Source of the DNA: Marsupella aquatica
Lineage: Eukaryota; Marchantiophyta
DNA: 64,000 nucleotides
Assembly (NCBI GenBank): GCA_973895155.1
Contig: OZ316897.1
Span: 14,756,001-14,820,000, forward strand
Direction of reading: 5' to 3'
Of this stretch, positions 35,249 through 48,252 are shown in pieces (the first letter of the stretch is position 1; each line of letters starts with the position of its first letter). The position numbers and the translations under genes are program-made. A model generated the notes under the pieces. The model was not told where the DNA came from. It was given only the letters and a program-made list of their open reading frames with translations, and searched no databases.

Positions 35249-36374
35249 CCTTTGGATTATTCTTATATGCAGATTCCAACTATTTGAATTATTTTGGCTA
35301 AGTATTAGAAGGCAACATAGTAGGACATCTCAAGCTTGTTGTTTTCTTCATTCTGGTCAGCCATGATTGCAGGAAATTCCCGTCGCAACCGCAACTGAAA
35401 CCCACTTTTTGGGAAACTGAGCTTTACCCAAGACAGTGGTTTCTGGTTTGAGACAGGTCACAACACCTGCTTGTGGTCAATTCAAGATCATCAAGAGCCT
35501 GTTTGATGCACTCATTTAACCTGAAGGACACTGGTGATTCTTGAACGCCGCCAATTCATTGACGGGTAATGATTTTCAGTGTGAACCCCAGATTTTGAAC
35601 CAGTGACCCGTCCAGGCAGCATTCCAGTCACGGAAGCCTCCACGGAATAGCCCCACTAATTAAAGAGAGAGATCCCATAGTAATAAAATTAGTTTAGGGG
35701 GCAACTTAGTAATCTAATTCTATAATAGCAATAAAAAACTGCTCTTCAGGGCTGTTTAGAGTGAAGCTCTAGACTGACTCTGGAAGTGGAACTGAAGTTG
35801 TGGGTGGACCCCAGGGTGGACTGGAGGACCGGAAGGGTGGGTAGGGTGAATCTTCAAAAATGGTGCAGCAGACTTGAATGTACTCACCTTTATTCAGGTT
35901 CAATGAACAGGCACTCATGCTAACCCAGTTTTGTTCAATTTAGGGGGTGACACACTTAAAAATGAGTAAGAACTAAGAACTTACCTTGATATTGGAGTTT
36001 GTGAAATTTAGTACATTGACACTCTGTTTTGTCAAATGGCATACTTTGCCACCCTTCCCCTTTCATCATCCTCAACTCAATCTCAACATCTTGGCCCACC
36101 CTCAATTGATGAAGGGGACAGTGGGTGGCCAACCCAGAGTTGGGTGGGAGGAAAGTGAGAGACTAACCCAATAGCAAGGGTTAGAAAGCATGTTATGGTC
36201 AAAGTGGAGGACATGGAATGATGACCTCCAATGGTGAACCTGGTCGGATGTCCAGGGTCAGATTGTTGCAAGTTAACTAGAGTTACTTGCTTAACCCACT
36301 AATAATTAAACTGAAAAGAGTGATAAACTATGTATTTAAACAAAGAAGAGACAGAAATGCAGTAAACCTCAGAT
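35249..36374. other. Intergenic DNA, nothing recognised
   Basis: Only short frames occur. A GTTTTGTTCAATTTAGGGGGTG stretch near 35,927 resembles the start of the downstream minisatellite unit and may be a stray copy. Confidence 0.45.
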
Positions 36375-37080
36375 TGTAGTTCTGTTCAATTTTGATGTGG
36401 TCTCTGGGTTTTTCAAAGACTACTTCTGTTCAATTTTGATGTGGTCTCTGGGTGTTTACTCAAAGACAAGTACTGTGTTCAATTTTGATGCGTCTCTGGG
36501 TTTATTCAAAGCCCAGTTCTGTTCAATTTTGATGGGGTCTCTGGGGTTTATTCAAAGGCTAGTTCTGTTCAATTTTGATGTGGTCTCTGGGTATATTCAA
36601 AGACTACTTCTGTTCAATCTTGATGGGGTCTCTGGGTATATTCAAAGACTAGTTCTGTTCAATCTTGATGGGGTCTCTGGGTTTTTCAAAGACTACTTCT
36701 GTTCAATCTTGATGGGGTCTCTGGGTTTATTCAAAGACTAGTAGTCTGTTCAATTTTGATGCGTCTGTGGGTTTATTTAAAGCCTAGTTCTGTTCAATTT
36801 TGATGGGGTCTCTGGGTTTATTCGAAGGCTAGTTATGTTCAATGTTGATGGGGTCTCTGGGTACATTCAAAGACTAGTGCTGTTCAATTTTGATGGGGTC
36901 ACTGGGTTTGTTCGAAGGCTAGTCCTGTTTAATGTTGATGGGGTCTCTGGGTTTATTCAAAGACTAGTAGTCTGTTCAATTTTGATGCGTTTCTGGGTAT
37001 ATTCAAAGACTAGTTCTGTTCAATTTCGATGCGTGTCTGGGTTTATTCAAAGAGTAGTTCTGTTCAATTTCTGGGGTGGC
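36375..37080. repeat. 45-bp minisatellite, about 16 copies
   Basis: The unit starts CTGTTCAATTTTGATG, continues GGTCTCTGGGT and ends TTCAAAGACTAGTT. Starts fall about every 45 bases (36,380; 36,427; 36,520; 36,566; 36,611 and so on to 37,062), with occasional 3-bp insertions and two shortened units. As 45 is divisible by three, 15-residue repeats remain open over two frames (36,397-36,741 and 36,835-37,152). Length changes that break the frame and the lack of any flanking coding sequence argue that it is non-coding. Confidence 0.93.
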
Positions 37081-38723
37081 ATACTAAAAGATGAAAGATG
37101 GTTACGAAATAAGAATGTACCTTATATCGAATCCCTCGATACGGTGCCGTAAATGGACGGCTTCTTCACTGCCATGAATCATTCACACACCGGTGGAAGG
37201 TACGGGTGCCGTGAATCTCCGGAACATCAGTTCAGTTCACAGTACTGTACCGCAAATTGACCAGTCGAGGACTGGGAAGGAAGTCCCACTGCGAATTCAA
37301 AATCAATGAACCGTCTTGTGTGGTCATTCTCACCGGTCTAAATTCTGTTGAAAGCTAATCTCCCATGCATGAGATGAGCGCGATCAGGAGCTGCTGCTGG
37401 ACCATATTTGTTGCTGAACCAGCGTACTGGAGGTGCACTGATGGAGACCAATTAAGTCCCTCTCGATTGGGAAATGAATGAGTCGAACCAGAAGACTGAA
37501 TTCCTTGGTCTCCGGAGTCGACGGACAGAGTTTGGCTTGGTAACCGAGAGCAAAGCAAAACCTGGACGGTATTGGTATGAGGATGTCTATGCGAGTGAGT
37601 ATTAACTTTGCACCCGGATGAATGAATTGGTCTCTGTACCAGAATTGACTAGGTAAAGCTATTCAATCTCTACGGATCGATCCCTTCATGTCCTTTCGAT
37701 TTGTTGGTTTCATAATTATATGCTTTCAAAATACCCAAATTTTATAATTGTACCTCACCTCTCCTTTTCGACACTACTGTTGAAGATTCCTATCCTCTGT
37801 AAGTTAGGTCACTGAAATTCCTCACCTTCTCTTCACCACCGACAGGTGAAAATTCCTATTCTCTGTAAGTCAGGTCTGGAATTGCACTGTTCAGTTTCAT
37901 CTGGGTTTTGCTAGATTCCCATGCATGCACATTATTCTTTGAATCATGTATTGTCGTGGTGAACCTTTGTACGGTAGCCACTTTGGCTGTCTTCTTAGGA
38001 GATTCACATTGTGGGGAACTGTAGAGGTAACTTGAAGGGGTTATGGAGGATTAATCTTAATTTTTTGGCATCATCTGTGTTGTGCTTTCCGTTGCCTCAT
38101 ACGTCCCGGATAGTAGCATCTTGGCCGTCATGGTTCAAAGTCGACATGACTGGGGTACAATTATTCACTTTCAGTTGTTTCCCTGTGGGGTTGTGTGTGT
38201 CAAGACTGTGAATTCCTCTGGAGATTTGAGATACTTGTTCGTGGACTTTGTGCCACTTATGCTTGCCGGTCCTACACTGCACATGTTTCCATCACGAGAA
38301 GTGGATCGGTCCATACATTTACATGTTCTCACTTCCCAAACACTATGCTTTTCTATAATAAGGTGACGAGTAATGTGAGAATGCACCATCACCTGTACAA
38401 AAACAAGGTGCTGCACGATCAGTTTTGAGTCTTGCGAAGTAACAAAAATCTCAACTAACTCTGACACGTCCAAGTGGTAAACTTGGATGTATTCTCATTT
38501 CGGAAGTCACAGTACCTTCGCAGCTCCTGAAGCAACTGCCAAAGCTTGAAGCCTTCAGAAACATGTTGCGCATGAATATCGGGAGATTATCACCGATGAC
38601 ATCAAATGAAATGCCTTGCATTATGAGTGATAATTGTGACAACTGAATGATTCTAAAGTACTTCTCAGCCTAAAAGTAACACTATACGCCCTTCGAGGCA
38701 ATCAGGAGCTGGTGTCTAGCACT
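37081..38723. other. Intergenic DNA downstream of DEG2, with a 67-bp two-copy repeat
   Basis: Between 37,753 and 37,877 a block (CCTCACCT.CTC, then GAA.ATTCCTAT.CTCTGTAAGT) is repeated at an offset of about 67 bases. The part nearest 38,724 should contain the 3' untranslated end of DEG2 on the minus strand. I could not fix a poly(A) signal. Confidence 0.5.
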
Positions 38724-41700
38724 CTACAAAAGATCCTCAGATCGATCTGCTGGTATACAGTGATCACGTAGAATCTGTGGCATCCCTGCCCTTGCTTTTT
38801 CAGTGTCAATGACGACCAGCATTTGATTATCAAGCTCAATCTCAATGTAGTTCTCTGTGCATGCTGCAAACAGTGAACAAGTATAATGAGTATCCCATTG
38901 AAAGAGAATGACCGATGATTACATTTCACACTTTCTTTAACATTTTACATCTTCTCATTGTAACATTAATCATCCAAATATGGACAAGAAATCACAAAGG
39001 TTAGAAGGAACTGAGTCAGAAGCATCGATGGCTCACAGTCTGCTAATTGTACAAGCTGCTTCAAGTTCCGAATTTTTTCCCCATTGAATGTCAAAACCTG
39101 ACAGAGCAAGCATACCACGTATTGCTCAGGTCGACAGAGGAGAGACGGCTGCCACTTTTTCGCCTCGGTAAGACTAATAATCTCCCGCCCAAACTTGCAC
39201 CCCCAAAAAATTAACATGGGCACGATACAAACAAAGCTACATGCTTACCTGTGTAGCTTCAATGTCCTCGTATCCAATATTGACGTCACTCGCAAGAACC
39301 TGCCCAATCAAGATGAAGAATGAAGTCAGCCACTCTCCCACTAGTACTGGTAAAATTTGGGGGAGATCGGGAGCAGCTGGCCCTCTTACTGAGATTTAAA
39401 AAGATAAGGAATCAGAAATTCCATTCAAATCATCCTCTTACTTCAAGGTAGGAATCATATCACGGGAAATAGATACCTGTGACACAACTACCAACTGTTC
39501 ATCTTCAGACTCCGCCATCCCATACGTGGCTTTCTCCAATATCTTTACCTGAGGACACACGAAGTGGGTTCGCTATGTCAGTTTCCTTTTCTAGACTGAT
39601 TCTAGTCATTAAGCAAAGATACATCCATTGCCTGGTAAAGATCCAGCTAAGCATCAGAAACCCTTGCTTGGATTGCTACAATGCTGGGCTCCGTGGTGGT
39701 AAAAATTGCACAGATTGTGCAAAATCGAGCATTGAACCTCGGAAGAGAAGTCTAAAACAAGCCTTTGGTCACACAAGAGACTCTCTTTCACCCGAAGTGC
39801 CAATGTTACTAGTTGGAAAAGACTATGGTTTTCACAAAACAATTCCAGATACTTACCGGGATATTTGCATCATAGTCCACACCGAAATGTGATCTGTCAG
39901 AACAAATGCAAAGGATTAGAACAGACTTTCAGTCTCATGAAGATCTTGGAGTTGGTGAAAACGGTAAATGAAGCATAGCAGCACCTGTGCAATCAAGGTA
40001 CTGGGTATCAGATTTGAATTGACTTTTGCATAACGTGCATTACCAGCTAGTCGAAACTTACTCTAAAAATGGTTGGCTGACGACAGTGAACACAAGCCCG
40101 GCAACAATTAGATACGAAGGCTGTTTTCCATCAATGTGGACTGGTACCTGCAGAAGAGAAAGCACGTCTCTGACACTTTGACTCTTCCGACCAAATTTCA
40201 TATAAGCGATTAAGAGGAGATATATTCCAGTGAGGCAATCCTAGTATACCCCTGAGTTAAACACACCAAAAAAGGGTCACATCGTTACGCTTTTAAACGT
40301 AAATCAAAGGAGGAGGGCACATTTGTCATACTGCACAACTGTATTAATCCTACACGCCATTCAACATTTGCGGGTACCAACCAGGCGGATAGGAGATTTG
40401 AGTGCAGTTTGGAGCGTCATGACTTGACCATCTCGAAGAATCTCCACTTCTACTACGTCTCCTGAATACCTAGCCGAGAGAAGAACACAAATGTCACGAC
40501 ACTTTCAAAATGACGTATATGTATTTTCTTGCACGCAAGGAACAAACATGGAACAAACTCTCCAAGCCAATTCAAAAAAGCCTAACATTAACTCGTATGC
40601 CAATTTGACCTTTCTTCACAAAGTAAGAGGCAGGCTTCAGTGAATACTTTTGACTAGCAAGAAAGGTGAAAGCAATGCGCTCCCCTGCTTGGAATGGTAC
40701 AGTTCCCTCATTAGCAACTGATACTCCATCGAACCTCATAAGCACGTCTCCCTGAAAGCCACATGATTTGAAAAGCGATCAGCCTACTATATGAGGCTTT
40801 CTAGCAAAAATCTCGATTGAACCAAATTTTGAAATAAAGGGACAAACCGTGGACGTCGGAAACCAAACAGGTAGAACCGGCCTGCACCTCGAAGTGAAGG
40901 GAAGGCTCGTGCTTCAAGCTGTGACGAACCTAGTTCTAACATGTAAAGAATTGCTAGGAAGCTCACCACTTTCAAAACTTCTGCAGCAGGTGCTGTAGGT
41001 TCAACCCTTCGGATTAAAACTCCCTGAAACAAAAATCAAATCAATTGGCTGAGCTCATAGCTTAGTCAGACCTAGAAATGGAAACTCCATGGGCAAGCAA
41101 GGACCATTCTTATCCAGAGGCAATCTAGTGGTTCCAAACGACAATATAGAGCTGTAATTGCCTGTCAGAACCATTTTAGCGCAACAGAACCTTTTGCGTC
41201 TGTGTCATTTTTAAAGCTGCTCTTAGAGCGTTGTTCTCCAACCTTTGCCAAACAAGCCCAGACGAAGGAAAACCTGTTACAACAATGCCAACCACAACTG
41301 TCTGGTTATATCATCCAAGTGCGAGAACACACTATCAACATGTATAGAATGCAATTGCAGAAAGAAAGCAACCTCGGTTTTCCCCTTACTGACCTGTGCT
41401 TTTACCGTTCCTCTCATAATCGTATAGGAAGTGTACTATAACAGGAGTTGGGATTACATAGCCAATATTCTCTGCATCACTCGCATCAATAGACTGTAGA
41501 AAAGATTAGGACTCACATCATCAAAATCTGACCCGACTGACCAGATTTTCATGGCTGCTGAAGCAACATCATGCAAATCTGACTATATACTTGTCTATCT
41601 CGAGCGTATCCCACGATTCTTCGGAACTCATCATACGCACATAGAAGGTATCGTAAGAAGAGTATCCAAAACAAGAATGAAAACCCATCCAAAAAACGAT

Positions 41701-44700
41701 CGCAGATTTCATACGGAAAACAGTCCGCCAGAAATGTTAAGGTTGTTCCAGGTCTACAACGCTAGAGTGATAACAGCCTCTAAGTGAGAATCAACCAAAG
41801 AATATACGACAATGAGGTGTTCATAAGTTCCTTTGACTTAGATGTGCTCAGTGCCTGTCACGCATGAATTAGGTGGTCCAACATCCACTCGACATGGTCG
41901 TAACGTTACCTGAAATGCAATACCAACACATTCACCGTCGTCATCAAATGCCGGTCCACCACTGTTTCCTGCAATTTTCAAAAGAATTGAATGTCATTGG
42001 TAAGAAGTTGGATAGCAGCTTCCTCTTTGTGTCAACAAAATCTTGTATCAAGAAAATTTATGAGAGGGCCAAAGCGATTGGAAAGTAGTCGACTTCCGGC
42101 AACTTTCGTATATCTGGGAGACAGTTTTTCTCCTTAGTGTTCAGTGGGAAACATATCGTAATTCTCTGCGGCCAAGAATTTGAAAGATACCTACACAATA
42201 TAAAAATCTCACCGGGATTTATGGCAGCATCAATCTGAACAGCTAGCAGTTCAGTTGCTCCATGCGCGTAGGAGGTTATCTGCAAAGCAAAGAATAAAGG
42301 ATGTAAAGTCACACAAAAGTCTGAAGCACAAATTTTCATTTCAATGAGATAGACTGTCCACCATCATTCAGAAGTCATCTATGTGTGTAAGTATTTTATT
42401 AAATGACGTGGTGTTAGGTTGGTGTGCGTTTTGGGGCGGAAGCCTCAAACTCACCTCAACTCGTGATACAACACCACTTGTCACCGATATTGTTTCTCCT
42501 CCAATGGGGTACCCAACCACTGTTACTGGATCCTGCAAGCATTAAGTCACCTCATTAGTAAGGGCAGTGCCCGGGAAAGAGAAATAACAAAAGGTGCATT
42601 TAGGGTTTGATGAGGAGAGCTATTACATTCTTCTTTGATTTTATATTTCACAGGTCCCACTCATCAAACTGATTCAATATCCAAAGTACAAACTTATTTG
42701 GGAGCACAGAAGACGCCACTACTCGCTAATTAGGATCAATGCCCCGAAGCTTATACCTGTAAACGAGGGAGACTTCCAAATTCAAGGGGTTCCACTCCTT
42801 GCCAGAACTCATCATCTTCTACAGAAAGCAGAGCTATATCGCATTCTCGGCCCACAGCCAAAACCTGCGAAGGGAAAAGCAGAAGTAATCAGGAAGATCT
42901 CAATACTTGCACTTGCATATTGCACGTAACATATTTATAGTCAAAGTTCTTTTCGAAAATTAAACAACCATATGATTAACACCAGACAAAGGAAAGTGCA
43001 AGAGATCTTCTGTTGTCCTCTGCTTGTCCAATTAGTAAGTCATTGCAGTATTTCTCCTCTGTGATCTTATTCCAAAGACGACGCCAAGAAAGCCCCCCCT
43101 TACATTGGCAACGAATTTCGTGTCATTTCCCCGGCGCTTTAACTTCACCTGGTAAAGGGGCAAAAACAAGTCGGTTCAGTACTGCACTTCTCAGAAAACA
43201 CAGCAAAAATCGCATGAACAGAATATATGCGGGTGGGAGTTATTTGAGAAAACCATGCACTGAACACTGCAGTACATGGAGCTTACTTGTGTATGGTGCT
43301 CCACACAATGCGCGTTAGTAAGAATCCTTTTATTAGTTATCATAAACCCACTGCACATGGAACCAAAAACGACCTTCCGATTAAAGATGAAACAATTTCC
43401 TTTCTTCTGTGCAAATGAACCACAAAACCAGGGTACTGCACATCTTCCTGGTGAAAACTTGAATTTTTTGCAGTGTCCAATCAGGTGTGTCTCAATCAAG
43501 TGCATCTCATGGCAAGTAATCAACAACATTCATTAGAAACGAGATCTTACCTTCCGGTTACAGAATACTGCCTCATTTTCTGCCATGGTAGTGAAAAATT
43601 CGGCTCTGATCGAGTGCAATATACCTGGCGTGCAGAGTCAAGGGCACGGTTCTTTAGAGATCAATCAAAAGATAATTAAAGTAGCCCAGGATATAAATGA
43701 AAGCATAAATTTCCTACGTATTTCTCTCCTGGCCAGTGACTTTGAGTGTCCCAACCACACTTAAGCAATATGATAGCCAATAGTGATCATCAGCCACTGG
43801 TACGCCGTCGTGACGGTAGACTCCAGCTTACAATGAGCGTCAGAACAAGTTCTGTGAACCCAAAAGCAAATACCAATCACCACAAACGATTTGACTGTGC
43901 AATTAATTCATTTCGCTGATTTGAAGATGCAGTTAATTCAAACCACAGGCCTGCTAACAATAAGGCAGGCAAATGCACCCGCTGAGACTCAAGAATCAAC
44001 AATTGTGAATATTGAATCGAAGTGCTGAACAGTACCTTAACAACAGCATCTAAAAATGGGGCGTCGTCCAAATCATCGAAGTCATCGTCCTGACATGCAA
44101 AACGAATCCCTGTGAGATGAAAACATGATATCGCAGGAAAAACTCCAGTAACTGTCGGCGTAAAACACCGGGCTTTTGCCACCTAAATGTGGTGATAAAA
44201 AGCAACGACTGAAGTTGGAACCTGAATGGAGGAGAGCCTGCCATTTCCTTTGACGAATGATGTTGACTATCTACTTCAATCAGCAGTCTGTACTCGGATG
44301 ATGCCCATGATAACAGAGGTATTCGTTGATTGTGCGAGGTTCCTCTGGATTTAAGGAAACCCTAAGATCAAATCTTTCAAGTTGGCCAGAGTTGGACAGC
44401 CGAATCGTCATAACCATCAATGCAATAGTCTAGACATCTTCATCTCCAGCACTATAATACTTTCCTAGTGTACAAATTGATTTGGAGGATTGGATTCCCG
44501 CTCCACTCCATGAATATTTTTTGTAACATTGAACTGCATGAAATAATCATAGTCTCCAACATATGTTAGCTACCTCTGCGTTTATGAAGTCTTGCTAGAA
44601 ACCCGCAGAACCTGCTTTGTGAGACCCATAAGATATAGACGGAAATGTGGAATCTTTACCTTGCTCAGCCAATTGCCATTCAAACGGCCTATGTCCAGCA

Positions 44701-45488
44701 TATCCAAGACCCCATTCTCCTGCTCGGCCTTAGTGAGCCCTAGGCTGGCAGCTAGATTCTCAGCAGTTTTGTTTGATTTCTGTTTCGGGCGGCGTTTGGC
44801 AGCAGCTAGTGCAATTCCACCTTTCCGTTGGGACGCATTCGGACTACAATGATCCCGCTGCTGTTGCTTCAGAGAGAACGCAGGAAACAGAGAACTCTGT
44901 CTCCTCTGCAATGCTTTCCTGCTCTGTGATTTCCTGGCTGGAGATGATGCCTGCTCCAGAAAAAACACAAAATTTGCAGCTTCAGCGTCCAACCTCGGCC
45001 ATCATACCCACCACCATCACTAGACCTCCAATCAAAAGGTCAAACACTCAAATGAGACCCATACCAAAATTTCAGAGCATCTCAGTCCACAAAATATTGA
45101 CTATGCCGGCAGGGGAGGGGCTCAGAAAAATGCTGCAACATTGGGGTCTCAAACAGCTCCAAAAGCTCAAAAAGAACGAGGAAAGGCAGGGCACGGGAAA
45201 ATCGAATTCACTCTTCACCTCCGACATGGACAGCTTGGCCATGCTACACGATTCAACTCCGCCATTGTTGACCCTCCTACTGTTGTTATCATTCGGGCGG
45301 CTACAAATTGCTCCAGCTGCAGATTTGCTGCTCACCTTACCGACAGTGAAACCTGGGGCATTGCCAATCCCACCCTGCTGAACATTGGCGGGCTTGGCAG
45401 AGGCTGAAGACGAGAACGAGCACACACAGCGATGGGCTGCTGCTGCTGCTGCAGCTGCTCCACCCATCACCTTCGCACTCGCCCCCAT
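38724..45488 (-). CDS. DEG2: DEG2-type chloroplast serine protease (DegP/HtrA family), 21 exons, 623 residues
   Basis: An ATP-independent serine endopeptidase; Arabidopsis DEG2 sits on the stromal side of thylakoids and acts in photosystem II protein turnover and stress. Exons in transcript order: 45336-45488, 44660-44950, 44036-44089, 43551-43624, 43287-43350, 43104-43148, 42757-42864, 42455-42532, 42213-42279, 41910-41968, 41394-41493, 41191-41273, 40967-41023, 40648-40751, 40382-40469, 40062-40147, 39857-39893, 39477-39548, 39249-39299, 39037-39097, 38724-38863. Every intron is GT-AG, phases agree and the total divides by three. Residues 1-51 are Ala/Ser-rich (eight Ala in a row), like a plastid transit peptide; 52-165 are basic then acidic linker. 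The trypsin-like domain has the full triad: His205 (LTNAHC), Asp236 (ECDIALL), Ser314 ([10 protein letters not shown]). A PDZ domain follows (GVLIRRVEP, about 393-460), then the long C-terminal region of DEG2 ([27 protein letters not shown]). Arabidopsis DEG2 has 607 residues. The match is from recalled motifs. The exon 1-2 and 2-3 joins are least certain; DEG9-type relatives are less similar. Confidence 0.95.
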
Positions 45489-45780
45489 CACCTGTCTCTG
45501 CTAGAGAATTTCACAAATCCCAGCAACTTTCTTTCTTCGGAGGGGACTCGAGAGAGATTGCGAGAGAGGCGTCAGCTAGGATCATTTCTCAGCAGCAGCC
45601 CATCGCCTTTTGGCGTGTTGGGTCGTTGCCACTCTCCATGGCCTCGAGCTGGGCTGAGCTAAAAGCTGAGCTGAATCAAATGAGCGAAGAGAACTGAGGC
45701 AGCTGCCAAAAGGAGAAGAGGAGGTTCAGGGGGGTTTATGCCCCACCGATTGGCTCTAATGTGGGGTTATTATCTGCTCA
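45489..45780 (-). promoter_or_regulatory. DEG2 5' leader and proximal promoter region
   Basis: This is the segment upstream of the chosen ATG (45,486-45,488 on the plus-strand scale). The frame stays open a little further, but the codon before is GTG, so this ATG is the first usable start. Purine-rich sequence near 45,690-45,730 and a CCAAT on the minus strand at about 45,748-45,752 are visible. No clear TATA box is seen, which is common for plastid-protein genes. The transcription start is not determined. Confidence 0.45.
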
Positions 45781-46500
45781 GGAGGTGGCGGTGGATATTG
45801 TCCCTTGTTTATAATAGGTATTATTGATGATACCAAACTACAGGAAATAGTGGAAACTTGACTGTAGAACCTTCATGCCCTTCGTAATCTTTTCCTTTTT
45901 GTATTTTTCAGTTAATTCTTGGAGACGAGTGTCGGGTCAATATTTTGGATATCACCTCTTAATTTATGTAAGATTGTCCTCAATTTTTATTTAGCTTAGT
46001 AAAATTAACTTACAAACAATTAAAATGTCCCCGGCCTAAAACTAAAAAAAAAAAACTCCTAGACCTTTAAAGTGAGTTAAGGCCCCGGTGTCCACCAGAG
46101 CATAATGGGCAATAACGTTCATGCCCTTCCTAATCTTTTCCTTTTTGTATTTTTGGAGGTGGCGGTGGATATTGTCCTTGTTTATGATAGGTATTGATTG
46201 ATGATACCAAAATACAGGAAATAGTGGAAACTTAACTGTAGAACCTTTCATGTCCTTCCTAATCTTTTCCTTTTTGTATTTTTCAGTGAATTCTTGGAGA
46301 CGAGTGTCCTGTCAATATTTTGGATATCACGGCTTAATCTTAATCTCGTGAGATCCTCTACTTTTGTTTAGCTTAGTAAAAATAACTTACAAAAAATTAA
46401 AATGTCCTAAAACTATAAAAAAAATCTCCTAGGCCTTAAATCAAGTGAATTAAGGTCCAGGTTTCCACCAGAGCATAATGGGCAATAATGGCCCCTCAAA
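45781..46500. repeat. Two-copy direct duplication, ~374-bp unit, upstream of DEG2
   Basis: The block GGAGGTGGCGGTGGATATTG at 45,780 recurs at 46,154. It continues in both copies through GATGATACCAAA, AGGAAATAGTGGAAACTT, CTTTTCCTTTTTGTATTTTT, GGAGACGAGTGTC, TTTTGGATATCAC, TTAGCTTAGTAAAA, ACCAGAGCATAATGGGCAAT. Identity is roughly 90 per cent by eye. A further copy of CTAATCTTTTCCTTTTTGTA sits at the junction (about 46,131), so the duplication seems to have used that short repeat. Confidence 0.9.
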
Positions 46501-48021
46501 ACTTAAGTTGTTCCTTTCTAAGTTATAATATTGACAGTGCGCTGTAAACAGCACATTACTTTACACATAGTGAAAAATTCCTTAGTTTGTGACCAGGTTA
46601 TTTAATTTTTCTTCCAGACTTCCCCTTGTGGCCTATTTTCTGCCCACTATTGTGGAAAGTCACTGGGCCCCAACTGTTTCTAGTAAATTATGTTTTTGTG
46701 CAAACCTAATTACCACTATGTTATATATATATATATATCCAAGAGCATAGTTGGGCATTTTCATCACAAATATAAGCATGATAAGAAGACAAACTGTGAA
46801 TGTAGTTGCTTAAGTCTTTGCCGATCATGGACCTGGTGTATACTTTAGTGAATTTCCAAATGAATGGAGTTATACTCCGACCCACCATGGGGTCCTTTGT
46901 TGAGTTCCCAACTTGTGCACAGAGTAGTGTTTGTTAAACCATCACTAGCCACATAAAAGATAAATGTTCAAAATTTCGTCCTTTTCCACATTCTTCTTCT
47001 CTATTGTGAGGACTTTGCTCCACAATTTCATGAAATATACTTTAAATGGTGAAATCTGGTGAAACCACGTTTTTGACATGACTACTGTTTTCCCCCAAAC
47101 ACAACCTCATGGCCTTCTATTCAAATAAAATTTAAAAAGCACTACAGCTCTGCCCAATCTATCATTGCCACGTTACAAGTGATTGCCTAGTAAGTACATG
47201 ATCTAACCATACCAACAATCAGCTAAATATGCACTTCAAAAGCTTTTATACTGCATGACCATGAACCTTATGGATGTCTCTACTTCAGACTCAGGAGTGT
47301 GATAAATCCACACAAACAGTCAAGATCAAACTAAATATCTGGTTATTGACAGTCATCCTTAAACCTGTCTTGCTTGCAGCACTCGTAGTACTATTCCCAA
47401 GTGTTAGCAGAATTGTGCAAATGGGCTTTGGTGGAAAACTGATTGGATGTCTTCTAACGAACTAAATTAAATAAGTAGATGCTAAGCCATTGTGGAGAAA
47501 TCCAATTAGTCATTTACATGTAATTTTTCAGTATCAAGTGTAAAGTTAATGTGATTTTCCAAAGAAAATTTGCCTCAGCTGGTTACAACGGGTAATATAA
47601 AAAACAACCAAAATTATTTTTATTAATTATCATTTCCAAGGCTGACCATAAAAAAATTTCATACATGGTCCAGAAAAAAACTATTCTCTTTTTTTATTGG
47701 TTGATTGAAGAATCGCAACTCATCGACTCCCACATTGCAATTAATCTCAACAGGAATTGTGGGTTTTCCAATCCCATACTAATCCAACTCGACAATTACA
47801 AAAAAATTCACAATCATTGGTGTGATGTTCAATATTGGAGATCAGGTGTAGGTGTTGTGTGGATCAAAGACCTCCATTTTACCCTTGTGAAGTTAGCAAC
47901 CAAATAGAAGTCATTTAAAGCAAGCAACAGAAATTAATGTCAAAAGATGAATTGAAAAAACTGGGATTTACTAGATTGCCACTAGTTCTTAGCATACAAC
48001 ATACCCTGTCACTGAATTTTT
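46501..48021. other. Intergenic DNA without a recognised gene
   Basis: AT-rich sequence with a (TA) tract at about 46,720-46,737. Frames of 63 and 80 codons (47,274-47,465 and 47,665-47,907) have no family match and no supporting splice context. Confidence 0.5.
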
Positions 48022-48252
48022 CTATTTACGGACCCCACTGGAGGTCCCTTCCAAAATTTGAAACTCCACAATGCGCCACATCATCATGACGTGCTGCAAA
48101 CAGATATGAATTAGTTTACAAAATGAAATTACTTCACCTTTCGTGTTTGTGGCAGGATTTTGGTAAAATTGAGGGACACCATGCCGTAAACCTTGATGTA
48201 AAAATATTTCAAAAATAACCATTTTATTTACCTTGAGTAACCAACTCTTCAA
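48022..48252 (-). repeat. Dispersed repeat copy A (minus orientation)
   Basis: Read on the minus strand, it shares an ordered set of words with 53,150-53,350 on the plus strand: CACAAACACGA, GTTTGCAGCA/GTTTGTAGCA, ATGTGGCGCA.TATGG-like, AAATTTT..AA.GGA, and a CC.TGGGGTC block. Both copies also keep an open frame with a Met-Trp-Arg triplet at the same place. It may be the remnant of an unknown transposon. Confidence 0.5.

Noticed and set aside
36375-37080. CRISPR-like regular array
   Set aside because: Units are contiguous without unique spacers and the genome is clearly eukaryotic; this is a minisatellite.
43191-43529. 112-codon minus-strand frame as a separate gene
   Set aside because: It contains DEG2 exon 5 plus read-through into introns; the true exon is 43,287-43,350.
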